Below, one piece after another: positions 34,018 to 42,274 of a DNA stretch of 64,000 nt (the stretch's first letter is position 1; every line of letters starts with the position of its first letter). The notes under the pieces were generated by a model. That model saw only the letters and a program-made list of their open reading frames with translations. It was not told the DNA's origin and ran no database searches. The translations under genes were made by a program, and so were the position numbers. Location of the stretch: positions 62,001 through 126,000 of the forward strand of contig VOGB01000003.1 in assembly GCA_009493725.1 (NCBI GenBank), given 5' to 3'. This DNA comes from Pseudoramibacter fermentans (GTDB taxonomy: Bacteria; Bacillota; Clostridia; Eubacteriales; Eubacteriaceae).

Positions 34018-34157
34018 TCAGCGTCTCCTTTACATCGGGTGATTCGGTATAACCTTTAGCATTCCTTTATTGTACCCAAAAAACAGGGAAATGTACAGAA
34101 CAAAACAGAAAACACACGTAAAAACACATAAAATTTTAAGAACAATCAGGTGATCAC

Positions 34158-34505
34158 ATGACAGACAAGACCCAAACAGGCGAAACGGCGCAGATGGCGG
34201 AGGTCTACGTTCGGGAAATGGCGAAATTCTACAAGGTGCTCGGGGACGAAACCCGGCTGAGAATTTTGTACGCCCTGTCCCAGAAGGAGCGGTGCGTGAC
34301 CGATTTGGTCGACATCCTGGGCATGAGCCAGTCCTCGGTGTCCCACCAGCTGCGCATCCTCCGGGACAACGGCCAGGTGCGCACCCGCCGGGACGGCCGC
34401 AACATCTACTACTCCCTCGACGACAAGCACGTCCTCGACATCTTCCAGGAAGCCCTCCAGCACATCAGCCACCGCATGGCCGAGGGCAAGATTCCGAGAA
34501 ACTAA
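34158..34505 (+). CDS. ArsR/SmtB-family metal-responsive repressor
   Basis: This is a 115-residue winged-helix repressor with the helix-turn-helix MSQSSVSHQLRILRDNG. The alpha3 metal motif CVxDLxC is incomplete (CVTDLVD). The C-terminal helix carries the alpha5 pattern D-x-H-x10-H-x2-H (D97 region: DKHVLDIFQEALQHISH), which binds zinc, cobalt or nickel in SmtB, CzrA and NmtR. Release of DNA on metal binding is expected. Its own operator was not found. It converges on a phosphoesterase/larC operon, and a link to nickel use is an inference. Confidence 0.9.
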   Translation: MTDKTQTGETAQMAEVYVREMAKFYKVLGDETRLRILYALSQKERCVTDLVDILGMSQSSVSHQLRILRDNGQVRTRRDGRNIYYSLDDKHVLDIFQEALQHISHRMAEGKIPRN

Positions 34506-34565
34506 AAAGAGCGGACCGCTTTCTCTCAAATTTTTTAGGCTTGAGAGAAGCGCCGCTCTTTTTTG
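34505..34565. terminator. Large bidirectional terminator
   Basis: A stem of more than twenty pairs (AAAGAGCGG and CCGCTTTCTCTCAA pairing with TTGAGAGAAGCG and CCGCTCTTT) has T-runs in both directions, ending the arsR gene and the minus-strand phosphoesterase unit. Confidence 0.8.
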
Positions 34566-34576
34566 TTGACAATGAT

Positions 34577-35344
34577 TTAGACCTTGAGCTCCAGAATCGT
34601 GTTGTACAACAGGGTCGTTTTGTAAGGCTTCAGCGTCAGGTCCTTGTGGTGGTGGCCGGCGAACCACTGACGCCAGGTGGCCCGGTCGGCGATCTTCTGG
34701 AGCATCTTCGCGACGGTCGGTTTGCGGACGCCCCGGGGCGAGAAGGGCTTGACGAAAATGGCCTTCTGCAGCTTGTAGGGCAGGGTGTGGGTGACGATGT
34801 AGTCGGCGTGGCGGTCGTGGGCGTCCAGGTTGGCCAGAGCCCGTTTCAGCATCACCTTGTCGGGGATCTCCTCGGGCCACCAGCTCTTGCCGGGAAGCCG
34901 CGTCTTGCGGTCCGCGCTGGGCGCGCCGCCCATGGCCAGGATCGTGAAATCCCCCTGGGAAGCGGGAATCGTGTAGTAGCCGCCGTTCTGCAGGTAGAGG
35001 GGCCCGCGCCGCCCGTCCATCGTGTAGACCTTGTCGCCGCACCAGTCGAATGTGCCGAGCTCGTGGTAGATGCGGTCGTAATTTTCGTGGTTGCCGAGGC
35101 AGGTCGCGAACTGCAGGCCGTACTGCTCGTAGAGGGCCCGGTACATCGCCCGGACCGAGCGCTCCCAGTCGTCGGGCTTGGTCTCGAATATGGCGCCGAA
35201 ATCGCCGCAGACGAGCATCAGCTTTTTGGCCGGGTCGGCGGACAGGGCGCCGCCCTGCTGGTCGATCAGCAGCTCGATCTTCTGGATGTCGATGGAGCCG
35301 TGAATGTCGCCGGTGATGAAGACCCGGCTGTAGGCGCCGCTCAT
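34577..35344 (-). CDS. Calcineurin-like metallophosphoesterase
   Basis: This 255-residue protein has the dimetal phosphoesterase motifs in order: GDIHG (12-16), GDFGA, GNHENYD, VTHTLP and GHHHKD. Substrates in this superfamily range from cyclic nucleotides to phosphoproteins and cannot be told here. It overlaps the end of larC by 4 bases on the minus strand, so it is translated together with the nickel-insertion gene. A role in cofactor maturation is possible but not supported by motif. Confidence 0.88.
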   Translation of the reverse strand: MSGAYSRVFITGDIHGSIDIQKIELLIDQQGGALSADPAKKLMLVCGDFGAIFETKPDDWERSVRAMYRALYEQYGLQFATCLGNHENYDRIYHELGTFDWCGDKVYTMDGRRGPLYLQNGGYYTIPASQGDFTILAMGGAPSADRKTRLPGKSWWPEEIPDKVMLKRALANLDAHDRHADYIVTHTLPYKLQKAIFVKPFSPRGVRKPTVAKMLQKIADRATWRQWFAGHHHKDLTLKPYKTTLLYNTILELKV

Positions 35345-36690
35345 GACTGCGCCTGCCAGGCCGACAGCACCGCGGCGTAGACGTCGGGGAAGGGCACGCC
35401 GGCGGCCTGAGCCAGCTGGTCCACCGTGTCAAATTCCGGGACGCCCCGGCGTTTTCCGCTGCGGGTCGTCACCTTGACCTTCGCCGGGCCCCAGGGCGTG
35501 TCGACGGTTTCGATGGTTCGGGGGAGCACTGAGCGGGCCACCGGGAAGGAACGGATGCCGATGGTCGTCGTTTCGGCGAAAATCAGCGCCTCGAGGGCCG
35601 CCTGATCCGTCTGTCGGCAGAGCACGGTGAGCACGGCCCCCGGGCGGTTCTTTTTCATGACCACCGGCGTGACTGTGGCGTCGAGGGCGCCGGCGCTTAT
35701 CAGCTTCGTGACGATTCGGCCGAGAATCTCTCCGGTGCAGTCGTCGAGGTTGGCTTCGAGCTGGACGACGTGTTGCGCATCGGAGGCCGAATCAAAAGGG
35801 CGGGCACCGCCTTCCGGTTCGATCAGGAAGAGGCGCAGGAGATTGGCCGCGTCGGTGTAGGCGCGTTTGCCGGCGCCGACCCCGGTTTTCAGGATCGTGA
35901 AGGGCTGGGGCAGGGTTTTGGTCGTCATCACCGCGGCGGCGATGGCCGCGCCCGTAGGGGTGATGCGTTCGCCCTGGAGCCCGGCCAGGCGCAGCGGCAG
36001 GCCGTGGGCCTCGGCGAGGTTGACCACCGCCGGCACCGGCACCGGCATCCGGCCGTGGGCGCAGCGCACGTGGCCGACGCCCTCGTTGATGAACGGGATG
36101 ACGACGTCGGTAAAGCCGAGCTGGGTCTTCAAATTGTCGAAGCAGACCGCCGCCGCGGTGATGTCGACGATGGAATCGACGGCGCCGACTTCGTGAAAGT
36201 GGACGTGGTCGATGTCGGAGCCGTGGGCCTTGGCTTCGGCCGCAGCCAGGTGGTCAAAGATGGTTTCAGCCAGCGCCCGGGCGCCGTCGGTCATGGTGCC
36301 GCCGGCCAGAATCTGTTTGACCTCGGCCAGGGTGCGGTGCACGTGGCCGTGATGGTGATCGTGATCGCCGTGGTCATGGCTGTGATCGTGGTCGTGGTCA
36401 TGGTCGTGATGATGGCCGTGATCATGATGGTGATGATCGTCGTCACTGCCGTAGAGATAAGCCATATCGTGATCGTGATTGTCCAGCGGCGCGTCGAGCA
36501 CCACGTCGAAATCGCAGGCATCGATGCCGGAGACGGCTCGGCGGCCGATTTCGATGGTGTAGCCGGAAAGCGGCAGGCTGTCCAGCGCCTGCATCAGCAC
36601 GGCGCGGTCGGCGCCGAGATCGAGCATCGCGCCGACGGTCATGTCTCCGGAAATGCCAGAGCTGCATTCAAAGTAAAGCTGTTTCGCCAT
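35341..36690 (-). CDS. larC: Nickel-pincer cofactor biosynthesis protein LarC
   Basis: LarC is a CTP-dependent cyclometallase that inserts nickel into the pincer cofactor of lactate racemase and related enzymes. This copy is 449 residues in one open frame; in Lactobacillus plantarum larC needs a programmed frameshift, which is not needed here. The N terminus (YFECSSGISGDMTVGAMLDLGAD) and the family core (HFHEVGAVDSIVDI, ANLDDCTGEILG) are present. Residues about 80-118 form a very His/Asp-rich run, a probable nickel store. The start at MAKQLYF follows AGAGGGAC. larB, larE and larA are not in this window. Confidence 0.95.
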   Translation of the reverse strand: MAKQLYFECSSGISGDMTVGAMLDLGADRAVLMQALDSLPLSGYTIEIGRRAVSGIDACDFDVVLDAPLDNHDHDMAYLYGSDDDHHHHDHGHHHDHDHDHDHSHDHGDHDHHHGHVHRTLAEVKQILAGGTMTDGARALAETIFDHLAAAEAKAHGSDIDHVHFHEVGAVDSIVDITAAAVCFDNLKTQLGFTDVVIPFINEGVGHVRCAHGRMPVPVPAVVNLAEAHGLPLRLAGLQGERITPTGAAIAAAVMTTKTLPQPFTILKTGVGAGKRAYTDAANLLRLFLIEPEGGARPFDSASDAQHVVQLEANLDDCTGEILGRIVTKLISAGALDATVTPVVMKKNRPGAVLTVLCRQTDQAALEALIFAETTTIGIRSFPVARSVLPRTIETVDTPWGPAKVKVTTRSGKRRGVPEFDTVDQLAQAAGVPFPDVYAAVLSAWQAQS

Positions 36691-36733
36691 AAATGTCCCT
36701 CTTTTCGTAATAGATATCGTTTGTACTGTAATA

Positions 36734-36762
36734 ATTTTATCAATTGGTGGAAAATGGCGCAA
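36734..36762 (-). promoter_or_regulatory. Promoter of larC (minus strand)
   Basis: Read on the minus strand: TTGCGC (36757-36762), a 17-base spacer and TAAAAT (36734-36739) with an upstream TG. Confidence 0.6.
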
Positions 36763-36800
36763 CTTGTTTACCTTTTTTAAGCATAACCCAAGACGATAAT

Positions 36801-36809
36801 TGCTATAAT
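36801..36809 (+). promoter_or_regulatory. Extended -10 promoter of ftsH
   Basis: TGCTATAAT is a perfect extended -10 (TGnTATAAT), giving a start near 36816 and a leader of about 55 bases. No good -35 is seen. Confidence 0.55.
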
Positions 36810-36869
36810 AGGCGCGTCAATACGACAAAACACAGTTAAACATCAAGAAAGGAAAAAAAGGGGTATCAA

Positions 36870-38744
36870 ATGAAAGAGGTCAAATCACCCAGACGCCCGA
36901 TGATCTTCTACTACCTGCTCGTGCTGATCGCGATCATCGCGTTCAACGTGCTGGCAGCGCCGCTGCTCAATCAGCGGCAGACGAAGACGGTCAATTACAA
37001 TACCTTCATGTCGATGACAGAGAAGAAAAACATCGGCGATGTCGAAATTCAAGATCAACAGATTATTTTCACCAATAAGGACAAGACCCAGACCTACAAG
37101 ACCACCAAGGTGGACGATCCGCAGCTGACGGAACGGCTCTACAAGGCCGGCGCCAACTTCAGACAGAACGTCAGCTCGACCAGCAACCCGATCGTGTCCT
37201 TCCTGCTCAACTGGGTCGTGCCGATCGTGATCTTCATCCTGCTGGGCCGCTGGCTCAACCGCCGGATGATCAACCAGATGGGCGGCGGCGCCAATTCGAT
37301 GAGCTTCGGCCTCGGCAAGAGCAACGCCAAGGTCTACGTGCCGTCTGAAGCGGGGATTCACTTCTCCGACGTGGCCGGCGAAGACGAGGCCAAGGAAAAC
37401 TTGTCCGAAATCGTCGACTACCTGCACAATTCGAAGAAATACGCGGCCATCGGCGCGACGATGCCCAAGGGCGTGCTCCTCGTGGGCCCTCCGGGCACCG
37501 GGAAGACGATGCTCGCCAAGGCGGTCGCCGGCGAAGCCAACGTCCCGTTCTTTTCGATCTCCGGGTCGGAATTTGTCGAAATGTTCGTCGGGATGGGGGC
37601 CTCGAAGGTTCGCGACCTGTTCCGCCAGGCCAAGGAAAAGGCGCCGTGTATCGTCTTTATCGACGAAATTGACGCCATCGGTCAGAAGCGTGCCGGCGGC
37701 AAATTCTCCGGCTCCAACGACGAACGGGAACAGACCCTGAACCAGCTGCTCACCGAAATGGACGGCTTCGAAGAAAACAACGGCGTCGTCATTCTGGCGG
37801 CGACGAACCGTCCGGAATCCCTGGACCCGGCGCTGACCCGTCCGGGCCGTTTCGACCGCCGCGTGCCGGTCAACCTGCCGGACCTCAAGGGCCGGGAAGC
37901 CATTCTCCAGGTCCACGCGAAGAAGATCCGCACGATGCCGGGCATCGACTACAATGCCATCGCGCGGATGGCCGTCGGCGCCTCCGGGGCGGAGCTGGCC
38001 AATATCATCAACGAAGCGGCGCTGCGCGCGGTCCGCGGACACCGCCAGGCCGTGAACCAGGCCGACCTTGAAGAAAGCGTCGAAGTGGTCATCGCCGGTT
38101 ACCAGAAGAAGAACGCGATCCTCTCGCCGAAGGAAAAGAAGATCGTCGCCTACCACGAAACGGGCCACGCCCTCGTGGCGGCGCTCCAGACCCAGTCGGC
38201 ACCGGTTCAGAAAATCACGATCATCCCGAGAACTTCGGGAGCCCTCGGCTACACCATGCAGGTGGAAGAAGGGGAAAAGAACCTGATGTCCAAGGAAGAG
38301 CTCACCGAAAAGATCGTCACCCTCACCGGCGGGCGCGCCGCAGAAGAAGTGGCCATCGGCTCGGTTTCCACCGGCGCCTCCAATGACATCGAACAGGCGA
38401 CCCGGATGGCCCGGGCGATGATCACCCGCTACGGGATGAGCGACACCTTCGACATGGTGGCGCTGGAAACCGTCGAAAACGCCTACCTCGGCGGCGACAC
38501 CTCGCTGGCCTGCTCGGCGGATACCCAGAAGGTTATCGACGAAAAGGTCGTCGATCTGGTCAAGGCGTCTCATCAGAAGGCCGTCGACCTGCTCCAGGCC
38601 AACCGCAAGGTGCTCGACGAGCTGGCAATGTATTTGTACGACAAGGAAACCATCACCGGCGACGAATTCATGAACTTCCTCGCGAAATACCAAAACGAAG
38701 GGGAGCTCACCGACGAAGCCGGCCTCGCCTCGCCTGCGGAATAA
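36870..38744 (+). CDS. ftsH: ATP-dependent zinc metalloprotease FtsH
   Basis: This is a membrane-bound AAA+ protease that degrades misfolded membrane proteins and regulators. It has 624 residues: two transmembrane helices (about 12-32 and 108-127) with an extracytoplasmic domain between them, Walker A GPPGTGKT near 206-213, Walker B IVFIDEIDAIG, the second region of homology (ATNRPESLDPALTRPGRFDR), and the zinc site HETGH at 429-433 with a downstream aspartate. The strong ribosome-binding site AAGGAAAAAAAGGGG precedes it. In many Firmicutes it follows tilS-hpt; not here. Confidence 0.97.
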   Translation: MKEVKSPRRPMIFYYLLVLIAIIAFNVLAAPLLNQRQTKTVNYNTFMSMTEKKNIGDVEIQDQQIIFTNKDKTQTYKTTKVDDPQLTERLYKAGANFRQNVSSTSNPIVSFLLNWVVPIVIFILLGRWLNRRMINQMGGGANSMSFGLGKSNAKVYVPSEAGIHFSDVAGEDEAKENLSEIVDYLHNSKKYAAIGATMPKGVLLVGPPGTGKTMLAKAVAGEANVPFFSISGSEFVEMFVGMGASKVRDLFRQAKEKAPCIVFIDEIDAIGQKRAGGKFSGSNDEREQTLNQLLTEMDGFEENNGVVILAATNRPESLDPALTRPGRFDRRVPVNLPDLKGREAILQVHAKKIRTMPGIDYNAIARMAVGASGAELANIINEAALRAVRGHRQAVNQADLEESVEVVIAGYQKKNAILSPKEKKIVAYHETGHALVAALQTQSAPVQKITIIPRTSGALGYTMQVEEGEKNLMSKEELTEKIVTLTGGRAAEEVAIGSVSTGASNDIEQATRMARAMITRYGMSDTFDMVALETVENAYLGGDTSLACSADTQKVIDEKVVDLVKASHQKAVDLLQANRKVLDELAMYLYDKETITGDEFMNFLAKYQNEGELTDEAGLASPAE

Positions 38745-38780
38745 ACGCGATAAGCATTTAGAAAATAAATAAATAAAAAA

Positions 38781-38817
38781 TAGAGGATCTCAGCTTTTTA
38801 CAAGCCGAGGTCCTCTA
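38781..38817. terminator. Bidirectional terminator after ftsH
   Basis: The outer arms TAGAGGA and TCCTCTA and an inner imperfect stem have A- and T-runs on both sides. It contains the stop codon of the convergent transglycosylase gene. Confidence 0.75.
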
Positions 38818-39493
38818 ATTTTTGGAAAAATTTGGCGGAGGCCGCCGTGCGGTTGTAGTCGTAATAGGCCATGACCTTCTTGGCGTAGGCCGGATCGCCG
38901 TAGGCGTTCCACCCGAGCTTGGCCTTCATCCGCGCACTGAAGATTTTGGCGTTGGCCTCAGAGTAGCCGCCGTAATTTTTCTGCGCCCATTGGATGTAGT
39001 TGTTGCCGAAATTGTAGCCCTGGAGGGCCAGCTTCAGCTTCGACCGCTGGGACGGGGAGGTGCAGTCCGCCGCTTTCAGGCAGTCGGCAAAGTGCTCGAC
39101 GCCGACCTTGATCGAGTATTTCGGGTCTTGGATGGCGTTGGGGGCGTTGCTGTAATAGGTGTTCATCGGCGACTCGCTGGCCTGCATCGGGTCGGTGCCG
39201 TAGCCCTTGGTTTCCTGCATCATGATCGCCTCGATGACCGGGTCGAAATCGGCGATGCCGCTGCGCGTCGTGAATTTGTGGATCGTCGCGCGGTACTGGC
39301 GGACGTGGCGCGTGGTGCGCTTGCCCTGAAGGGCGCTGTTGTCGAGGATATATTCCAGCGAGCCGTACTGCCAGAAGGCCACAAGCCCGACGATCACCGC
39401 GAGGACGATGAGCCCGGCGCGGATGCGCCGGCCCCGTTTCGTCAGCGGCTTTCGCTTGCGTTTTGTTTTTTGTTTCGGCTGAAATAATTTCAA
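38798..39493 (-). CDS. Lytic transglycosylase domain protein
   Basis: This is a 231-residue peptidoglycan-cleaving enzyme. A very basic N terminus (KQKTKRKRKPLTKRGRRIR) precedes one transmembrane helix (about 27-46), so the enzyme is anchored facing the wall. The Slt-type domain (about 70-225) has the catalytic glutamate in AIMMQETKGYGTDPMQ and later LALQGYNFG. It produces anhydro-muropeptides, and could act in wall turnover or secretion-channel assembly. It converges on ftsH. Confidence 0.88.
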   Translation of the reverse strand: MKLFQPKQKTKRKRKPLTKRGRRIRAGLIVLAVIVGLVAFWQYGSLEYILDNSALQGKRTTRHVRQYRATIHKFTTRSGIADFDPVIEAIMMQETKGYGTDPMQASESPMNTYYSNAPNAIQDPKYSIKVGVEHFADCLKAADCTSPSQRSKLKLALQGYNFGNNYIQWAQKNYGGYSEANAKIFSARMKAKLGWNAYGDPAYAKKVMAYYDYNRTAASAKFFQKLEDLGL

Positions 39494-39650
39494 ATTGAAC
39501 CTCTCATTCTGGATTCCAGGCTGCCCTGGAACGATTCTTATTCTAATCGTGAATGCTTAAACTTAAAATAATCGCCACCGCCTTTAAATTTGTGGTAGGA
39601 TAAAGACATGACGCAAACGGCGAAAAATACAAGAAAAGGAGGGAGCGCAT

Positions 39651-40610
39651 TTGCCGATTTTAGTTCAAAATGATTTGCCGGCAAAAAAGATTCTCGAAGG
39701 GGAAAACATTTTTGTGATGGACGAACGCCGGGCGCACACCCAGGAGATTCGGCCGCTCAGCATCTGTATCCTGAATCTGATGCCGCTGAAGGAAGCGACC
39801 GAGCTGGACCTGCTGCGGGTGCTGTCCAACTTTCCGATCCAGACGCAGATCACGCTGATGAAGACCGAAACCTGGGAAGCGAAGCACACGAAGGCCTCCC
39901 ATCTCAATAAATTCTACGAAACCTTTTCGGATTTGAAGGACCAGTATTTCGACGGGCTGATCATCACCGGGGCCCCGATTGAAAAAATGGATTTTGAAGA
40001 GGTCCAATACTGGCCGGAAATGGAAGCCATCTTCGAATGGTCCAAGACCCACGTGTTCACGACGATGCATTTGTGCTGGGGGGCCCAGGCCGGGCTGTAC
40101 TACCACCACGGGATCAACAAATACATGCTGCCGAAGAAGCTCTCGGGGGTCTACCGCCACCGTGTGGTGCACCGGAAGAAGATGCTGATGCGCGGCATGG
40201 ACGACTATTTTTACATGCCCCATTCCCGCTACACCGGCATCGACGAAAAGGCCGTGGCCGACAATCCAGAGCTCTACGTCTGTGCCGAGGGCGACGAGGT
40301 CGGGCCGACGGTGATCCTCGCCTACTCGTCTCGGCAGATTTTCATCACCGGGCATTCGGAATACGACCGGATGGAGCTGGACGCCGAGTACAAACGGGAC
40401 GTGTCCCGCGGGGAACACCCGGACCTGCCGGTGAACTACTACCCCGACGACGACCCGTCGAAGGAGCCGATGCTGCTGTGGCGCGCGACGTCCAACTGCA
40501 TCTACACCAACTGGCTGAACTTCATGTACCAGGAAACGCCCTACGACCTGACCCAGATTCCGCCGATCGAGGCGGACAGCTACACCCTCTGCGACGACGA
40601 GCAGAAATAA
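39651..40610 (+). CDS. metA: Homoserine O-acetyltransferase, MetA type
   Basis: MetA activates homoserine for methionine synthesis. The protein has 319 residues with catalytic Cys142 in HLCWGAQAG and a histidine in TGHSEYDR. Residue 111 is glutamate (GAPIEKM); in this family Glu111 gives acetyl-CoA preference and Gly111 gives succinyl-CoA preference, so it should be an acetyltransferase despite common annotation as succinyltransferase. The start codon is TTG, supported by AAGGAGGGAG upstream. No S-box or T-box leader is seen in the 157-base gap before it. Confidence 0.93.
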   Translation: MPILVQNDLPAKKILEGENIFVMDERRAHTQEIRPLSICILNLMPLKEATELDLLRVLSNFPIQTQITLMKTETWEAKHTKASHLNKFYETFSDLKDQYFDGLIITGAPIEKMDFEEVQYWPEMEAIFEWSKTHVFTTMHLCWGAQAGLYYHHGINKYMLPKKLSGVYRHRVVHRKKMLMRGMDDYFYMPHSRYTGIDEKAVADNPELYVCAEGDEVGPTVILAYSSRQIFITGHSEYDRMELDAEYKRDVSRGEHPDLPVNYYPDDDPSKEPMLLWRATSNCIYTNWLNFMYQETPYDLTQIPPIEADSYTLCDDEQK

Positions 40611-40649
40611 AAAAACGCATTCTCGAAAATGCTTCGGGAATGCGTTTTT
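40611..40649. terminator. Bidirectional terminator after metA
   Basis: The arms AAAAACGCATTC and GAATGCGTTTTT with a 15-base loop serve both metA and the convergent small gene. Confidence 0.8.
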
Positions 40650-40669
40650 TAATGGGTGCGAATCGGCGG

Positions 40670-40846
40670 TTAAAAGCTCTCGTATTTGAAGTGCATCAGC
40701 ACGTCGTCGAGGAGCCGCTCGAGGGTTTCGCCGTCGTGAATGTCTTCGTCGGGCAGCTTGTGGTTGATGTCCCGGATGATCGCGTCCAGCGTGCTGTAAT
40801 ACGCGTCGGTGTGGGGACGGCCGGAGGAAAGGGAAGGTTTGCTCAT
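40670..40846 (-). CDS. Small acidic protein of 58 residues
   Basis: The minus-strand frame starts MSKPSLSSGRPHTDAYYSTL and ends MHFKYESF. It is acidic and helix-like, without cysteine or membrane segments. An AAAGGAGATTCC site lies directly upstream of the ATG, and codon use is like that of the neighbours. It lies 31 bases downstream of the tRNA deacylase gene on the same strand, so they are probably one operon. Family not recognised. Confidence 0.65.
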   Translation of the reverse strand: MSKPSLSSGRPHTDAYYSTLDAIIRDINHKLPDEDIHDGETLERLLDDVLMHFKYESF

Positions 40847-40877
40847 GGAATCTCCTTTATCAGCAGAATTGAGGGGA

Positions 40878-41375
40878 TCAGCGGGTGATGTCGGCGAAGG
40901 CCGCGCCGATGAATTCAGCCAGCGCCTTCGGGTTGACGCCGACCTGGGTGCCGATTTTGCCGCCGGACACGTAGATGCGTTCCAGCGCCTCGGCGGACGC
41001 GTCGATCACCGTGGCGTAGAGCTTCTTCATGCCGACCGGTGAACAGCCCCCGTGGATGTAGCCGGTGTTGGGTAAAAGCTCCTTCTGGTGAATCATTTCG
41101 ACGGATTTTTCGCCGGCGGCCCGGGCGGCCTTTTTCAGGTCCAGCTCCTCGGCGACAGGGACGACGAACACCTTGAAGTCGCCGGAATGCCCGCGGCAGA
41201 CCAGCGTCTTGAAGACCTCGTCCGGGTTTTCGCCCATTTTTTCAGCCACGGACACCCCGTCGAGCTGGCCGTCCGACGTGTCGTAGTATTTGGGATCGTA
41301 GGTCAGATGCGCCTGTTCGAGGATCCGCATGACATTGGTTTTTTGTGGGTCTTTTTTGTGCTTTTTCTTTGCCAT
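40878..41375 (-). CDS. ybaK: Cys-tRNA(Pro)/Cys-tRNA deacylase (YbaK/EbsC)
   Basis: This is a 165-residue editing protein that removes mischarged cysteine from tRNA-Pro. The YbaK fold is shown by VFKTLVCRGHSGDFKVFVVPV, the lysine in LDLKKAARAAGEKSVEM, GYIHGGCSPVGMKK and SGGKIGTQVGV. The start MAKKKHKK follows GAGGAGGCAAAA; a longer frame of ten more codons lacks a site. The basic N terminus may aid tRNA binding. Confidence 0.92.
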   Translation of the reverse strand: MAKKKHKKDPQKTNVMRILEQAHLTYDPKYYDTSDGQLDGVSVAEKMGENPDEVFKTLVCRGHSGDFKVFVVPVAEELDLKKAARAAGEKSVEMIHQKELLPNTGYIHGGCSPVGMKKLYATVIDASAEALERIYVSGGKIGTQVGVNPKALAEFIGAAFADITR

Positions 41376-41543
41376 TTTTGCCTCCTCGTCATTTTTGATG
41401 GCCATTATATCACAGATTTATTCATATTGTGTAAAATTTTCTACGTCGGTTTCATAGCTGGTATTGTATAATATAATACAAGCAGGAGATGCCTACATAA
41501 GGAACACATAAGGAATAGAAATAAAAAGAAAGGGGGAACCCGC

Positions 41544-42197
41544 ATGACGGCATCAAAGGGCGAGCTCATGTTGAAAAAAGTGATGATGCGGCTGCCCCGC
41601 AGAGAGGCCTATCACAACATGGCGACGGGGCAGTACATGCGCGTCATTCTCAGGCTGATGGGCAGGGAGGACCTGGAGCCTAAGCTGATGTGGCACCACC
41701 TGTCTCCCTTTGACTACCACGACATCGGCAAGGCCTTTCTCGATCCGGATCTGACAGAAGGACACACGCTGTACACGAAGGATCAGGATCTTTTGATGAT
41801 GGCCCATGTCGATTACGGGACGGGCGTGTTTCAGCAGATCGCCGATATCGAGCCCGACGCGCGGATGTTCTGCACCGCGGCCGAGGAAATCGTGCTCTAC
41901 CATCACGAATGCTTCGACGGGAGCGGCTACCCCGACGGCCTGTCAGGCTGCGACATTCCGCTGCTGGCTCGGGTGTGTGCAGTGGCTAACGTCTACACGC
42001 GGCTCAGGGAAAACGCCGGCGGCCTGATGTATCAGCGCACCATCAAGGAAAGCCTCGACGCGCTGAAGCATTATTCCGGGACGTTTTTTGACCCGGACAT
42101 TGTCGAGATTTTCGTTAAAGGCACGACCGAGGAGCTGATGGAAAAGCAGCTGGTCCACCAGCTGGATATCATCGAATCCCATCACTTCAGTTTTTAA
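41544..42197 (+). CDS. HD-GYP-like domain protein
   Basis: This 217-residue protein has an HD-type metal site (FDYHDIGKAFLDPDL) and the HD-GYP hallmark YHHECFDGSGYPDGL followed by IPLLARVCAVANVYTRL. HD-GYP proteins usually hydrolyse cyclic di-GMP, though some are inactive. No receiver or sensor domain is attached. AGAAAGGGGGAACCCGC precedes the ATG. It stands alone with a terminator after it. Confidence 0.85.
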   Translation: MTASKGELMLKKVMMRLPRREAYHNMATGQYMRVILRLMGREDLEPKLMWHHLSPFDYHDIGKAFLDPDLTEGHTLYTKDQDLLMMAHVDYGTGVFQQIADIEPDARMFCTAAEEIVLYHHECFDGSGYPDGLSGCDIPLLARVCAVANVYTRLRENAGGLMYQRTIKESLDALKHYSGTFFDPDIVEIFVKGTTEELMEKQLVHQLDIIESHHFSF

Positions 42198-42209
42198 CGG
42201 TTTTGCACA

Positions 42210-42236
42210 GACAGCACCAACCCTGCTGTCTTTTTT
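42210..42236 (+). terminator. Terminator after the HD-GYP gene
   Basis: The perfect arms GACAGCA and TGCTGTC with a seven-base loop are followed by TTTTTT. Confidence 0.85.
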
Positions 42237-42244
42237 GTTATAAT
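42236..42244 (+). promoter_or_regulatory. Extended -10 promoter of the tmk operon
   Basis: TGTTATAAT (TGnTATAAT) lies directly after the preceding terminator, 30 bases before the tmk start codon. Confidence 0.6.
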
Positions 42245-42274
42245 AGAGAAAATTGCAGGAGGAAGGGCGGCACC

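Noticed and set aside
34158..34505. Arsenic resistance cluster suggested by the ArsR and ArsD-like genes
   Set aside because: The alpha3 arsenic-binding cysteines of ArsR are incomplete, the ArsD-like protein lacks its usual cysteines, and no arsA, arsB or arsC gene is present.
36290..36480. Apparent tandem repeat or CRISPR-like array
   Set aside because: The repeats are His and Asp codons of the metal-binding segment of LarC; the period is irregular and in frame with the gene.
39494..39650. Possible S-box or T-box leader before metA
   Set aside because: Neither the conserved S-box sequences nor a T-box motif with a terminator could be found; the gap is only 157 bases and has no leader terminator.
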